Source: Cupriavidus oxalaticus (GTDB taxonomy: Bacteria > Pseudomonadota > Gammaproteobacteria > Burkholderiales > Burkholderiaceae). From it: DNA of 64,000 nt. A program made the translations under genes and the position numbers. Below the pieces are notes generated by a model. That model had not been told where the DNA came from. It did not search any database and saw only the letters and a program-made list of their open reading frames with translations. Positions within the stretch are counted from its first letter, which is position 1, and each line of letters starts with the position of its first letter. This document shows positions 1 through 10,786 of this stretch, in pieces. The DNA is taken from NCBI RefSeq assembly GCF_004768545.1, contig NZ_CP038635.1, positions 2,294,001 through 2,358,000 of the forward strand, given 5' to 3'.

Positions 1-101
1 CTGTCACTTTAGTACAGCATGCCATCTGGCGCGCGCCGGACCCGGCGCACCCACGGCCCATTCTGCGCCGATTTGCGGAAGCTGTCCGGCGCGATCGCCA
101 C

Positions 102-3100
102 TCAGAATAGCGAACCCTGCTGCGTCAGCATCGGCGGCGCCAGCCGCTCGGCGGGAATCCACTGGCCGTCGGCAGTGGCCACGCCGGCCTCGATGCGCTT
201 GCCCGGGAACAGCGGCGCGACCGCCGCCACGTAGCGCCCCAGCTGCGCGCGATAGGCGGCGTGCTCCTGCGGCAGCAGCCTCAGCTTGTAGTCGACGATG
301 ACGACGCGGTCGTCGAACTCGACCAGCCGGTCGATGCGCAGCAGCCGGCCGCGCGCGTCATACAGCTCGACTTCATTGCGCGCGCTGCCGGCCTCGTCCG
401 ACGACAGCAGTGGCGCCAGCGCCGGCGCGCCCAGCATCGCGCGCACCGCCGCGAGCGCTTCATCTACCTGCTCGCGCCACGCTTGCCGTGCCTCGACGGT
501 ATGCGCGCCGGTGAGCGGGAACCAGCGCAGCACCGTGTCGATGTCCGGAATGCCGGCAAAGGCTTCCGGATAGCGCGTCAGCCGCTCCAGCAGGGCGTGC
601 ACCAGTTCGCCGTGGCGGGCTGCCGCGGCGTTGAAGACGATGCCGTCGTCTGCCGACGGACCCTCCTCGGCCCGCGCGTCGTCCTCGAACGATGGCAGCG
701 CCCCGGCGTCGCGGTAGCGCAGGCGGAAGTCGGTGAAGCGCACCGGCTCGCTCAGGCGTGCCAGTACTGGCGCCTCGCTGTCGCCCGCTTGTTCCGGTTG
801 CCCTGGGTACGCGGGCAACATCTCGCCCACGCCCGCGCCCTGCAGCCACACGTACCAGCTGCCGGCGATTTCCGCGTTGTTCTCGCCGGCGGCGGCGCGA
901 CTGGCGCGGCCCTTCACGCCGCTGACCAGCAGGCCCTGCTGCGCCCGCGTCATGGCGACGTAGAGCAGGTTCCAATTCTCCCGCTCGCCCAGCGCAGCCT
1001 CGGCCTCGAACATCGGCGCGCGCGCCAGTCCGCGTTCGCTGCGCTTGCCATACGCCGAGAAATGCCGCGGCACCGGCGACGACGGCGGCCAGTCGACCAG
1101 GATCCCGCCCTTGTCCGCGGCGGGATCGCTGTGGTTGGCATCGAGAAGCACCACGAACGGCGCCTCCAGGCCCTTGGCCGCATGCACGGTCAGGATGTGA
1201 ACTGCGTCGAGGCCGGCAAAGGCGGCATCGTCCTCCGCCGGTTCGACGTCTTCGGCGTTGTCGCCCATGCCGCCTTCGTCGGGGCTCTCGCCCTCGTCGC
1301 CACGGCGGATCTCCTGCAGCTCGTCGATGAACTTGGGCAGGCTCGGGTAACGGCCGCCGTCCAGATCCAGCGACAGCTTCAGGAAGGCATCAAGATTGGC
1401 CAGCACCTGCTCGCGGATATCCGGCGGCGCGGCTTCGGCATAACGGCGCCGGACTTCGCCGCCGTGGAAGATCTGGTCGATCAGGTCGTGCACCGGCTGG
1501 TGCGGCGCGACGCGCAGCCACTGGCGCAGCCGCGGCACGCCTTCGCGCAATGCGTCCGAGACGTGCCCGGGCAGGCCGCTGGCTTCGATGCGCGCCCACC
1601 AGCCGCCCTCGCCTTCCAGCTGCGCCAGGGCCAGCAGGTCATCGTCGGTCGCGCCGACCAGCGGGCTCTTGAGCACATGGGCGAGATCGAGATCGGACTC
1701 CGGTGTCATCAGGAAGGCCAGCAAGGCCGACAGGTCCAGCGCTTCCAGCGTGGCCAGCAGGCCGCCGCGGCGCGGGCTCAGGCATGGGATGCCTCCCTCG
1801 CGCAGCGCGCGCTCGTAGTCGGCGAGATGGGTCTTGCGGCGCACCAGCAGGTGCATGTCGCTCCAGCGGGCGGGGCGCGTGGCGCCGTTCTCGTGGACCG
1901 GCACGGTGTCGCGCACATGGCGCAGCCACGCGGCCACACGCCGGCCTTCCTCCAGGCGCAGCGAATCGCCGGCCTGCCGGCGCGGCTGCAGCAGCGTGTC
2001 GCGGTGCATGGCGCCGTCGCCGGCCTGCGCTTCCGTCTCGCTCGCTTCGCTGTCGCCCGCCTTGCCTTCGGCTTTCTCTTCGGCCTCTACCAGCGGCAGC
2101 AGCCACACCGGACCGCCGCCTTCGGCCAGCGCCGAGGTCTGCGTCTCGTACAGCGGGTAGCGCCCTTCCGCGCGCGCCGCGTCGAACACGGCATTGACCC
2201 ACTCCAGCACCTCGGCGCGATTGCGCCGGGTGCGGTTGGTGCGCAGCACCGTCGCCCCGAACGCGTCGCGCAGCATCTCGCCGGCAGCGCCGAACAGGCG
2301 CGCGTCGGCGCGGCGGAAGCGGTAGATCGACTGCTTGGGATCGCCCACAAGGAACACCGTCGGGCGCTCGCCCAGGCCTGCGTAGCCAGCCAGCCAGCCC
2401 TGCAGGATGCGCCACTGCAGCGGGTTGGTGTCCTGGAATTCGTCGAGCAGCAGGTGGCGGTAGCGCGCATCGAGCCGCACCTGCAGGTAGGTCGCGGTCT
2501 CTTCGTCGGACATCAGCTGCGCGGCCTGCCATTCGAGGTCGGCGAAGTCCATCGCGCGCTGTTCCTGCTTGTGCTGCTGGTAGCGCGTCAGCAACGCGTC
2601 GCCGATGCAGAACAGCGCCTGGTTGATGGCGAGCACCGCGGCCTCGCAGCAGCGGGCGCTGATCTCGTCGAGCATCGCGCAGATGGAAGCATGCTGGTCG
2701 AGCAGCGTATCGACCATGCCCTCGCCTCCCGCGGCCTTGACGAGGGCGTTGGTCCGGCGCAGCGAGCGCGGCTCGCCCGTGGTGGTGAAGAACGCCGCGC
2801 GCAATTGTGCGAACACGCGTTCGGCGGCCTTGCCCGGCGCCGCGCCGGCTTCGCGCCAGGCAGTAATGGCCATCAGCGCGTCGGTGATGCGCGTGGCATG
2901 GGTCTGCTCGGTCTTGCCGCCGCCGCCCAGGCGCAGTGCCAGCGTCTCGCAGGCATCGCGCCAGCCTTCGTCGGCCAGCGCCTGCAGCAGCACGTCGCCC
3001 TGGGCGTCTTCACCAAGGCAGTCGGACAGCGCCTGCAGCGGGCTGCCGCCCTCCTGCATCGCCCACCATTCGCTGCGGGCGTGGAACATGGCGTCGAGCA

Positions 3101-3725
3101 GCGCGCGCGCCTGGAAGTCCCCCACGGTGTCGACCAGCGTTTCCCATGCGGCGCGCAGGTCTTCGTATTGCGGCGTGGCCAGCGCGCGCCAGACCGGCGC
3201 CCACGCTTCACGCTTCATGCGCAACGCATCTTCGCGCAGCGACGCGCCGGGCACGATGCCCGACGCCAGCGGCGCGCCGCGCAGCAGCGTGCCGAACCAG
3301 CCGTGGAAGGTATCGATGGCCATGCGCCCGGGCGCGGCCAGCACCTGCGCGTGCAAGCGGCGCGCGCGCGGCAGCGCCTCACGGGCGGCCTCCGGGCTCA
3401 GGCCGCGCTGCACCAGCGCGGCGATGACGTCGTCGTCGGGATCGCGCGACAGTTGCGCCAGCACTTCCAGCAGGCGGTCGCGCATTTCTTCGGCAGCCTT
3501 GCGCGTGAAGGTGATCGCGAGGATCTCGTGCGGCGCGGCGCCGGCCAGCAGCAGGCGCACCAGGCGCGCCACCAGCAGCCAGGTCTTGCCGCTGCCGGCG
3601 CAGGCCTCGACCACGACGGAGCGCGCAGGATCGCAGGCCGCGCGGGTGAACTCGGCCTCCGACACGGGATGGCCATCGCGCTGGTAAGGCTGGACCTGGG
3701 TATTGAGCGGATCGTGGACCATCAT
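102..3725 (-). CDS. addA: AddA-type UvrD helicase/nuclease
   Basis: This is the helicase-nuclease subunit of an AddAB-type complex that resects double-strand breaks for RecA. In the 1207-residue product I see Walker A AGSGKT (about 43-48), Walker B LLLDEFQDT, the motif GDPKQSIYRFRRAD, the late helicase motifs TVHAAKGLE and YVAMTRA, and a C-terminal PD-(D/E)XK nuclease core (RIDRL, then VDYK near 1144). The frame stays open for 22 more codons upstream, but ATG at 3725 overlaps the addB stop as ATGA, which argues for translational coupling and this start. The UvrD-family identity is certain. The Add name rests on the C-terminal nuclease and the addB neighbour, since RecB is closely related. Confidence 0.9.
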   Translation of the reverse strand: MMVHDPLNTQVQPYQRDGHPVSEAEFTRAACDPARSVVVEACAGSGKTWLLVARLVRLLLAGAAPHEILAITFTRKAAEEMRDRLLEVLAQLSRDPDDDVIAALVQRGLSPEAAREALPRARRLHAQVLAAPGRMAIDTFHGWFGTLLRGAPLASGIVPGASLREDALRMKREAWAPVWRALATPQYEDLRAAWETLVDTVGDFQARALLDAMFHARSEWWAMQEGGSPLQALSDCLGEDAQGDVLLQALADEGWRDACETLALRLGGGGKTEQTHATRITDALMAITAWREAGAAPGKAAERVFAQLRAAFFTTTGEPRSLRRTNALVKAAGGEGMVDTLLDQHASICAMLDEISARCCEAAVLAINQALFCIGDALLTRYQQHKQEQRAMDFADLEWQAAQLMSDEETATYLQVRLDARYRHLLLDEFQDTNPLQWRILQGWLAGYAGLGERPTVFLVGDPKQSIYRFRRADARLFGAAGEMLRDAFGATVLRTNRTRRNRAEVLEWVNAVFDAARAEGRYPLYETQTSALAEGGGPVWLLPLVEAEEKAEGKAGDSEASETEAQAGDGAMHRDTLLQPRRQAGDSLRLEEGRRVAAWLRHVRDTVPVHENGATRPARWSDMHLLVRRKTHLADYERALREGGIPCLSPRRGGLLATLEALDLSALLAFLMTPESDLDLAHVLKSPLVGATDDDLLALAQLEGEGGWWARIEASGLPGHVSDALREGVPRLRQWLRVAPHQPVHDLIDQIFHGGEVRRRYAEAAPPDIREQVLANLDAFLKLSLDLDGGRYPSLPKFIDELQEIRRGDEGESPDEGGMGDNAEDVEPAEDDAAFAGLDAVHILTVHAAKGLEAPFVVLLDANHSDPAADKGGILVDWPPSSPVPRHFSAYGKRSERGLARAPMFEAEAALGERENWNLLYVAMTRAQQGLLVSGVKGRASRAAAGENNAEIAGSWYVWLQGAGVGEMLPAYPGQPEQAGDSEAPVLARLSEPVRFTDFRLRYRDAGALPSFEDDARAEEGPSADDGIVFNAAAARHGELVHALLERLTRYPEAFAGIPDIDTVLRWFPLTGAHTVEARQAWREQVDEALAAVRAMLGAPALAPLLSSDEAGSARNEVELYDARGRLLRIDRLVEFDDRVVIVDYKLRLLPQEHAAYRAQLGRYVAAVAPLFPGKRIEAGVATADGQWIPAERLAPPMLTQQGSLF

Positions 3726-6637
3726 GTTTTCAGCACCGGCACGGCGGTGGATTCCCAGAAGCCCTTGCGGCACAGGCCGCGGGCGGTGCAATACACGCAG
3801 GCCGAGGCATCGCCAAATGCTGGAAGCTTAGCCCCCTGCCGCAGCCGCATCACGTCATGGCGCATCTGCCGTTCGAGCCAGGTGACGGCGGCCTGGAAGT
3901 CGGGCAGCCCGACCTCGCGTTGCGCTGCCGCCGAGGTGTCGCGCGCGCTTTCCTTCGCGCCTTCAAGCGACACCCAGCTGCCGTCCACCGCATCGGCGCG
4001 CAACAGCCCGTAGAACGGCAGCTGGCAGTCTTCCTCGACCTCGGCCAGCTTGCGCTTGAGCCGCGTGGCACTCTGCGTCTTGTAGTCGAGCACCGCATGC
4101 GCGCCGTCCGGCCCCTGGTCGAGCCGGTCGATGCGTCCGGTCAGCCGCAAGGGCTGGCCGTCGGGCATGGGCAGGTCGATGCCGGCATCGAGCTCGCCGC
4201 CGCGCCAGAACCAGCCCTCGGCCTCGCGCGCCGACTGCCAGGCGACATACGACGACAGCACCTCGCACCAGCGCCGGTAATAGGCAATGGCATTGCCGTC
4301 CTCGGCCATCAGCGCGCCGAACACATCGTCCGAAATCTCGCGCAGCCGCGCCAGGCGCTGGTCTTGCGGCAGCGTTTCGCCGCGCTCGCGGCGCGCGTGC
4401 AGGTCCTTGTGGTAGCGCAGCAGCACGCGGTGCAGGTGCTCGCCGATCTCGCGCTTTTCCAGTTCGTCGCTGACGGTCTCGAGCCCGGCGAGGCCGAGCA
4501 TGCGGCCGGCGAAGAACTGGTACGGGCAGCGGCGCAGCATGTTGTAGGCCTGCGCGCTCCAGCGCTGCGGCACCAGCTCCGGCAACGCGGACGGCGCGGG
4601 CATGCCTTGCGGTTCGGCGAAGGTTTCATGGGCCTGCGGCACGGCGTTGCCGTCGATGACGACGCCGCTGCGTGCGCAGCATGCCGCCAGCCGCTCGATC
4701 CAGCCCGACACGTGATGCGGTTCGCCGCGGCCGCCGAAGCGCTGCCAGGTCATCACCACGTCGGCGTTGTTCAGCAGCACCTCCGCCAGGTCGCGCGCCT
4801 GCTGGGCGAAGCGCGCCTCGCGGTCTTCGAGGTCCAGCTCGCGGCGCATCTGGTTGGAGAAGAACATCAGCTCGGCCGCGCTCGACGGCAATTGCGCATC
4901 GTCGCAACCTACGATCACCACGCCCTCGAAACGGCGCATGCGCGCGCCGTTCAGCGGCAGGATGGTGATGCGCGCCGGGCCGCTTGCCGAAGGCTCCTTG
5001 TATGCGACCGATTCGAGCAGCGCCGACAACATGGCGCGGAACTCGCCCTGCGACAGCGTGGCGTGGCCGCCGGTTTCATCGTGCGGCAGCTCCTGCAGCC
5101 GGGCCAGTGCGTCGAGCAGCTGGCTGCCGGCATCGTCGGCGGCCAGCGCGGCGCGCATGCCAAGGCCGTCGAGCATGCCGTCGAGCCGCTCCAGCCACGT
5201 TGCCAGCGGATGCTGCGCAAGGCCGCGCGGCCAGCGTGCCGCCTCGTCGGCCAACACGGCGACCAATGCACGTGCGGCGCGACGCGGCGCCTGGGCTGCC
5301 TCGTCCGCCTGTTCGTCCGCCTGTTCGTCCTCGTAGCTGCCAGGCTCGGGCGCGCTGGTCGGTACGCTGCCGAACAATTGCCGAAGGCGCGGCCAGCCGC
5401 CGGTGATGCCCTCGCGCCGCACCTGGCGCTCCAGCAGCGCGATGGCCGCGCCGCGCTCGGCGAAATCGGGCAGGCAGAACGGGCTTTTCAACAGGTCGAG
5501 CAGCGCCGCGGTATCGCCGTCGCGCACCAGCAGGTCGAACCAGCGCATCAGCGCGGCGGCCGCGCGTGTGGTCGACAGCTTCCAGCCGGTCTCGTCGCGC
5601 ACCGGTGCGCCGGCACGCGCCAGCAGCGCCCGCGCGCGCCGCGCCACCACGCGGTCATGGGCCACCAGCGCAACCTGGCGGCGGCCTTCGTTGAGCCATT
5701 GCACCAGCTGCGCCGCTGCGGCCGCGGCTTCGTCCTCGAAGCGCGCGCTGCCGATCACGCGGATGGCCGGGCGTTGTTCGGGCAGTGCCGGCATGGCGGG
5801 CGGCGCAGTGACGTCTCCATCTTCGGCAATCCGTGCTTCGGGCCACAGCGACAGCAGCGTCTGGTACCAGTCGGCGGCGTCCGCATCGGAGTCCACATCT
5901 CCCTGCCCCGCCCAGTCGTACCCGACCTGCAGTACCGGCACCAGTTCGGCGGCATCGCGCAGGAACGCGGCTTCGAGCGGCGTAGGGGGCGTCGGCGCGA
6001 TCCACACCACCGGGCCGCGCAGCTGCTGCGACAGTTCGCGCAGCGCGCGGCGCCGCGCCGGCAGCGGATCGTCGGGCCCCGACAGCGCCTGCCAGAACGC
6101 CAGCACGATGCGCGCCTCTTCGCCGAGGAAGCGTTCGGACAGGTGCGAGTAGGTGCGTTCCAGCGCGCCCTGCAGCAACGCGGCGCGGTCGTCGCCGTCA
6201 ATGTCGTCGTCATCGCGGATGGCGGCGTCCTCGAGCCAGCGCGCATTCAGCTCGTCGCAAATCGCAAGCAGCGTTTGCGACAGGCCCCACGCCGCGGTCT
6301 CGTTCTGCGCGCCGAAGGCGCGGCGCAGCCATTCTTGCCCGCGCACGGCCTGTTGCACCGCCAACAGCCGCGCCGCATGGCTGCGTAACGGCGTGCCGTC
6401 GGGCGGCAGGTCCAGCAGCCAGTGGCCCAGCGTCAGCACGCGCGGCAACAGGCGCGGCCGTCCGGCCGCACGCGCGGCGGCATCGAGCGCCTCGCGCACG
6501 CCAGGAATCTGCGCGGCGGTCGGCACCACTACGTGTGCGCCGGCTTCGGGCGCGCCGCAGCGGTCCAGGAAAAACCAGGCAGCAGTGGCCGCCTGCTCGA
6601 GGAAATCAGGGCCAGGGCGAAAACTCAGCGACGTCAT
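3722..6637 (-). CDS. addB: AddB-type PD-(D/E)XK nuclease subunit
   Basis: This is the partner subunit of AddA: a helicase-like protein with a C-terminal nuclease. The nuclease core shows GRIDRLDQ followed by VLDYKTQ (about 849-855). Three C-terminal cysteines in a CxxC-x5-C pattern (about 947, 950, 956) plus the upstream RRCPYQFF cysteine match the iron-sulfur staple known from AddB. The N-terminus has PTAAQI where a Walker A loop would sit and lacks GKT, so this subunit is probably not an active ATPase. An in-frame ATG at 6679 would add 14 residues. I chose 6637 (MTSLSFRPG) because the extension is low-complexity, but neither start has a strong ribosome site. A 12-bp tandem repeat lies inside at 5301-5330. 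Confidence 0.85.
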   Translation of the reverse strand: MTSLSFRPGPDFLEQAATAAWFFLDRCGAPEAGAHVVVPTAAQIPGVREALDAAARAAGRPRLLPRVLTLGHWLLDLPPDGTPLRSHAARLLAVQQAVRGQEWLRRAFGAQNETAAWGLSQTLLAICDELNARWLEDAAIRDDDDIDGDDRAALLQGALERTYSHLSERFLGEEARIVLAFWQALSGPDDPLPARRRALRELSQQLRGPVVWIAPTPPTPLEAAFLRDAAELVPVLQVGYDWAGQGDVDSDADAADWYQTLLSLWPEARIAEDGDVTAPPAMPALPEQRPAIRVIGSARFEDEAAAAAAQLVQWLNEGRRQVALVAHDRVVARRARALLARAGAPVRDETGWKLSTTRAAAALMRWFDLLVRDGDTAALLDLLKSPFCLPDFAERGAAIALLERQVRREGITGGWPRLRQLFGSVPTSAPEPGSYEDEQADEQADEAAQAPRRAARALVAVLADEAARWPRGLAQHPLATWLERLDGMLDGLGMRAALAADDAGSQLLDALARLQELPHDETGGHATLSQGEFRAMLSALLESVAYKEPSASGPARITILPLNGARMRRFEGVVIVGCDDAQLPSSAAELMFFSNQMRRELDLEDREARFAQQARDLAEVLLNNADVVMTWQRFGGRGEPHHVSGWIERLAACCARSGVVIDGNAVPQAHETFAEPQGMPAPSALPELVPQRWSAQAYNMLRRCPYQFFAGRMLGLAGLETVSDELEKREIGEHLHRVLLRYHKDLHARRERGETLPQDQRLARLREISDDVFGALMAEDGNAIAYYRRWCEVLSSYVAWQSAREAEGWFWRGGELDAGIDLPMPDGQPLRLTGRIDRLDQGPDGAHAVLDYKTQSATRLKRKLAEVEEDCQLPFYGLLRADAVDGSWVSLEGAKESARDTSAAAQREVGLPDFQAAVTWLERQMRHDVMRLRQGAKLPAFGDASACVYCTARGLCRKGFWESTAVPVLKT
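5301..5330. repeat. 12-bp tandem repeat inside addB
   Basis: Two and a half copies of the unit TCGTCCGCCTGT lie head to tail and encode a repeated acidic stretch (DEQA units) in the linker between the helicase-like and nuclease parts of AddB. The unit is a multiple of three, so copy-number change would keep the frame. Confidence 0.7.
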
Positions 6638-6733
6638 GGGCTCTTGAGCCGCAGCGCGGCGTGGCTGCGGTAACTGCATCGGTCGGGGAAGAAGTCAGGC
6701 GTCAGGGCGTCAGGGGGCAAAGAGAATACCGCA

Positions 6734-6760
6734 CGCCGCCGGCCAGCACGGCCGGCGGCG
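6734..6760 (-). terminator. Strong hairpin after the 6812-7084 gene
   Basis: A perfect 11-bp GC stem (CGCCGCCGGCC/GGCCGGCGGCG) with a 5-nt loop lies downstream of the minus-strand gene that ends at 6812 and upstream of addB. No long T run follows, so it may be a weak terminator or an RNA-stabilising end. Confidence 0.5.
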
Positions 6761-6811
6761 ATTCATGGAAGGGCCCCGGTGGGCGGAGCGGCTTGCGCGC
6801 GGGCGGGCCGC

Positions 6812-7084
6812 TCAGTGCGTGCCGCCCTCCAGCCTGGCGCGGATCTCGCGCGCGGTCTCGAGCAGGCCCTCGTAGCCGGAGCGCGCATGCTCGGGCAGGT
6901 CCGGGTCGCCCACCAGGGTACCCAGCGTCTCGATGATGCTGTAGACCAGGCCCTTGGCGGCGCCGCTGGCAATGCTGTTGGTCTCGACCGCGCTGCTGAT
7001 ATGGTCCAGCGCATCGCTCAGGTGGTCCACGTCCGGCGCCTGGCCGGACTCGGGCTGGGTAGGCTTGCGGGGATCGGTGTTCAT
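6812..7084 (-). CDS. Small conserved-looking protein, unknown function
   Basis: I do not recognise this 90-residue product. It has no signal peptide or membrane segment. The N-terminal 20 residues are Pro/Gln/Asp-rich and disordered-looking. The rest reads as two amphipathic helices (a DHLSDALDHISSAVETNS region, then SGYEGLLETAREIRARLE). Codon use matches neighbouring genes, and a hairpin follows the stop, which supports a real gene. It sits alone between addB and the divergent trxA. Confidence 0.6.
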   Translation of the reverse strand: MNTDPRKPTQPESGQAPDVDHLSDALDHISSAVETNSIASGAAKGLVYSIIETLGTLVGDPDLPEHARSGYEGLLETAREIRARLEGGTH

Positions 7085-7542
7085 ATCGATGACCTTGTCG
7101 ATGGCCGCCTTGTGGATGGCCTTCTGGGGAGAGCAGGGTTCGTGAGGATCGGCCGGCCGGCGCGCGGCCCACTTTCTATTCTACGCGCACGCAACGCGGA
7201 TCCGGCACTGCGCCGCGCCCCCATGTGCACGCCATGGCACCCACCCCGATTGGCTGAATCTCTTGGCGCCATTGAAAATAAGCATTTCTACTAATCACCC
7301 GATTGCAGCAGAATCATTACCGTTGCCGGCGGGTTTTCAGCCCCACACCGGTGCCGGTCTTGAAAATCGGCAAACTGGTAACATATCGGCAGCAACGGGC
7401 GCGGCTACGGCCGCCAGAGCCAGCCGGCAGGCGGCAATGGCGTCCCCGGCGGGTCCGCGCAATCTCGTGTAAGGTTACGGTTCTGCCCTACCCAGTTTCC
7501 CGGCCTTCAACATAAACAGAGCGAAACCAGAGGTTTTCCGCC
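7085..7542. other. Intergenic region upstream of trxA
   Basis: This 458-base stretch separates the divergent small unknown gene and trxA. The right half is less GC-rich than the surroundings and holds the trxA promoter candidate. Short open frames here (for example 7263-7472) have no ribosome site and no recognisable content, so I see no gene. Confidence 0.5.
7360..7387 (+). promoter_or_regulatory. Candidate trxA promoter
   Basis: TTGAAA at 7360-7365 is followed after 16 bp by CATATC at 7382-7387, about 155 bases before the trxA start. The -35 is good and the -10 poor, so this is only a candidate. Confidence 0.3.
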
Positions 7543-7869
7543 ATGAGCGAACAAATCAAGTATGTGAGCGACGCCTCCTTCGACGCCGACGTCCTCCAGT
7601 CCGACAAGCCCGTCCTGCTCGATTTCTGGGCCGAATGGTGCGGCCCCTGCAAGATGATCGCCCCGATCCTGGACGAAGTCGCCAAGGACTATGGCGACAA
7701 GCTGCAGGTCGCCAAGATCAATGTCGATGAAAACCAGCAGGTCCCGGCCAAGTTCGGCATCCGCGGCATCCCGACGCTGATCCTGTTCAAGAACGGCGCG
7801 GTCGCGGCCCAGAAGGTCGGCGCGCTGTCCAAGTCGCAACTGACTGCCTTCCTCGACGGCAACCTGTAA
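7543..7869 (+). CDS. trxA: Thioredoxin
   Basis: Cytoplasmic thiol-disulfide reductant of 108 residues, the usual length for TrxA. It carries the WCGPC redox site (Cys33 and Cys36) and the cis-proline loop RGIPTL near residue 77, and it has no signal peptide. It supplies electrons to ribonucleotide reductase, PAPS reductase and peroxiredoxins after reduction by TrxB. It is monocistronic here, with a hairpin terminator just after the stop and rho following in the same direction, an arrangement also seen in enterobacteria. Confidence 0.97.
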   Translation: MSEQIKYVSDASFDADVLQSDKPVLLDFWAEWCGPCKMIAPILDEVAKDYGDKLQVAKINVDENQQVPAKFGIRGIPTLILFKNGAVAAQKVGALSKSQLTAFLDGNL

Positions 7870-7876
7870 GCTGCGC

Positions 7877-7906
7877 ACCGGAGCCAGACCAGCCGCTCCG
7901 GTTTTG
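7877..7906 (+). terminator. trxA intrinsic terminator
   Basis: An 8-bp stem ACCGGAGC/GCTCCGGT with a 10-nt loop is followed by TTTTGT, eight bases after the trxA stop. Confidence 0.75.
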
Positions 7907-7952
7907 TCACGATCCGACGTGCGTGCGCCACACCCTGGCGCACCGGTCGGAT

Positions 7953-7961
7953 TGTGCTAAG
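7953..7961 (+). promoter_or_regulatory. Candidate extended -10 for rho
   Basis: TGCTAAGAT fits an extended -10 element (TGn plus TAAGAT) about 90 bases before the rho start, giving a leader of roughly 80 nt. No good -35 is visible, as allowed for extended -10 promoters. Confidence 0.4.
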
Positions 7962-8049
7962 ATGCCACCAACAACTCCCCGAGCGTTCGCTCATTTTTCC
8001 CCCTTCTCTTTCAGTCTCGCCCGTCCGGGCAAATCTGTACCCCTCGTCT

Positions 8050-9312
<1,263 letters not shown>

Positions 9313-9360
9313 GCCTCGGTGCGGCGTACCGCTTACGGACGCGCCGCAAGATGAACAAGA

Positions 9361-9386
9361 AGGCGTGCCACGGCACGCCTTTTTTG
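9361..9386 (+). terminator. rho intrinsic terminator
   Basis: A 9-bp stem AGGCGTGCC/GGCACGCCT with a tight loop runs into a T tract (TTTTTT). It lies 48 bases after the rho stop and just before the mtfA start, so the upstream in-frame ATG at 9351 of the next frame falls before this terminator and is unlikely to be used. Confidence 0.85.
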
Positions 9387-9404
9387 TTGCCCGATGGGTT
9401 TCCT

Positions 9405-10256
9405 ATGCTCGGCAAACTGACTGCATTCCTGCGCACCCGCTCCAAGGCCCGCAAGCTGGAGCACTACGCGATCCCCGACGACCTGTGGGAACGCACCGTC
9501 GCCGCGCTGCCGTTCGTGCAACGCTATGGAAGCGAAGATCTGGCCGCGCTGCGCGAGCTGGCCACGCTATTCATTGCGGAGAAGGAATACTCCACCGCGC
9601 ACGAGCTGCCGCTGGACGACGACATGGTCGTCAGCGTCGCCGTGCAAGCGTGCGTGCCGATACTGAAGCTGGGGCTGGCGTGGTACCGCGGCTGGCATGG
9701 CATCGTGCTGTATCCCGGTGAATTCATCATCCGCCGGACCGTGCAGGACGAGATCGGCCTGGTGCACGGCGTGGTGGAGGAAGCCAGCGGCGAAGCCTGG
9801 GAGCATGGCCCCGTGATCCTGTCCTGGCCGGACGTGCATACGCCGGGCGCCGGCATCGACAGCGAACACGAGCTGCCGGCAGACACCTACAACGTGGTCA
9901 TCCATGAATTTGCCCACAAGCTGGACATGCTCGACGGCGAGCCGGACGGCGTGCCGCCCTTCTCGCGCGTGCTGCATCCGGATATCGATGCGGAAGCGTG
10001 GGCGGACACTTTCCTCACCGAATACGACCGCTTTGCCGAGGCATGGGAGGCACGCAAGGAATCGGATTGGGAGCATCCCGAACGGCTGCCGCCGGCGCTG
10101 CGCGTCATCGACCCGTACGGTGGCGAGGCACCCAGCGAATTCTTTGCAGTGACCTCCGAGGCATTTTTTGTTGAGCCGGGCGGGCTGGCTCGCCATTGGC
10201 CGGTTGTCTACCAGTCGCTCGCCTCTTTTTACCGCCAGCACCCCGCTGCGATGTGA
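9405..10256 (+). CDS. mtfA: MtfA-family zinc peptidase
   Basis: Predicted cytosolic zinc metallopeptidase of the MtfA (M90) family, 283 residues. The zinc site HEFAH is at residues 167-171, followed by the expected downstream acidic region and EFFAVTSEAFF, which supplies the third ligand region in this family. In E. coli MtfA binds the Mlc repressor and adjusts PTS glucose uptake; whether that holds in this group is unknown. I start at 9405 (MLGKLTAFLR) because the longer frame begins upstream of the rho terminator. Confidence 0.85.
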   Translation: MLGKLTAFLRTRSKARKLEHYAIPDDLWERTVAALPFVQRYGSEDLAALRELATLFIAEKEYSTAHELPLDDDMVVSVAVQACVPILKLGLAWYRGWHGIVLYPGEFIIRRTVQDEIGLVHGVVEEASGEAWEHGPVILSWPDVHTPGAGIDSEHELPADTYNVVIHEFAHKLDMLDGEPDGVPPFSRVLHPDIDAEAWADTFLTEYDRFAEAWEARKESDWEHPERLPPALRVIDPYGGEAPSEFFAVTSEAFFVEPGGLARHWPVVYQSLASFYRQHPAAM

Positions 10257-10332
10257 GTAAAAAGGCATATCAAGCCTTGCAGGCAGACGGCGCGCGATAT
10301 ACCTGTTCCCCTTCCCCAAGTTATTGTTTTTC

Positions 10333-10341
10333 TGCCATAAT
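10333..10341 (+). promoter_or_regulatory. Candidate extended -10 for rpmE2
   Basis: TGCCATAAT (TGn plus CATAAT) lies in a locally AT-rich stretch 120 bases before rpmE2. No convincing -35 or Zur-type palindrome was found by eye. Confidence 0.4.
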
Positions 10342-10460
10342 CCCGGTTTGCCCGTTACCGGCAAGTGGTTCGTTCGTCGACGCGTCGTGTTTTCAGCGGT
10401 GAATTCAGCAGTAAAGCGCGGATCGCAACGGACTGGCTACCCAACCAGAAAGGACTCATC

Positions 10461-10721
10461 ATGAAAGAAGGCATTCACCCGAATTACCGCGAAGTCGTGT
10501 TCCAGGACATGTCCAGCGACTTCAGCTTCATCACCCGCTCGACCATCCAGACCAAGGACACGATCGTGAAGGACGGCAAGGAATACCCGCTGGCCAAGAT
10601 CGAAGTCTCGTCGGAATCGCACCCGTTCTACACCGGCACCCAGAAGATCATGGACACGGCCGGCCGCGTCGAGAAGTTCCGCCAGAAGTTCGGCAGCAAG
10701 CTGGGCAAGGTCGCGAAGTAA
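10461..10721 (+). CDS. rpmE2: Type B 50S ribosomal protein L31
   Basis: Large-subunit ribosomal protein bL31, 86 residues, beginning [14 protein letters not shown]. It lacks the zinc-binding cysteines of the A type, and in fact has no Cys, so it is the zinc-independent form that many bacteria switch to when zinc is scarce. A ribosome site AAAGGA sits 6 bases before ATG 10461; the frame is open further upstream but contains nothing protein-like. It is monocistronic with its own terminator. Confidence 0.95.
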   Translation: MKEGIHPNYREVVFQDMSSDFSFITRSTIQTKDTIVKDGKEYPLAKIEVSSESHPFYTGTQKIMDTAGRVEKFRQKFGSKLGKVAK

Positions 10722-10786
10722 TCGCTTTCGGCGAACCCCGCTTCGCGCGGCCTGCGGACAGATGCTCCAGGCCGGCGCGAACCAGC

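Noticed and set aside
261..4013. 1250-residue plus-strand open frame opposite addA
   Set aside because: It is the complement shadow of a GC-rich gene: Gln/Arg/His/Ala-rich, no motif, no ribosome site, while the minus strand encodes clear helicase motifs.
7263..7515. Short plus-strand frames before trxA
   Set aside because: No ribosome site, no protein-like pattern, and they overlap the promoter region.
9351..9404. MtfA start at 9351
   Set aside because: The rho terminator hairpin and T tract (9361-9386) lie between this ATG and the family N-terminus.
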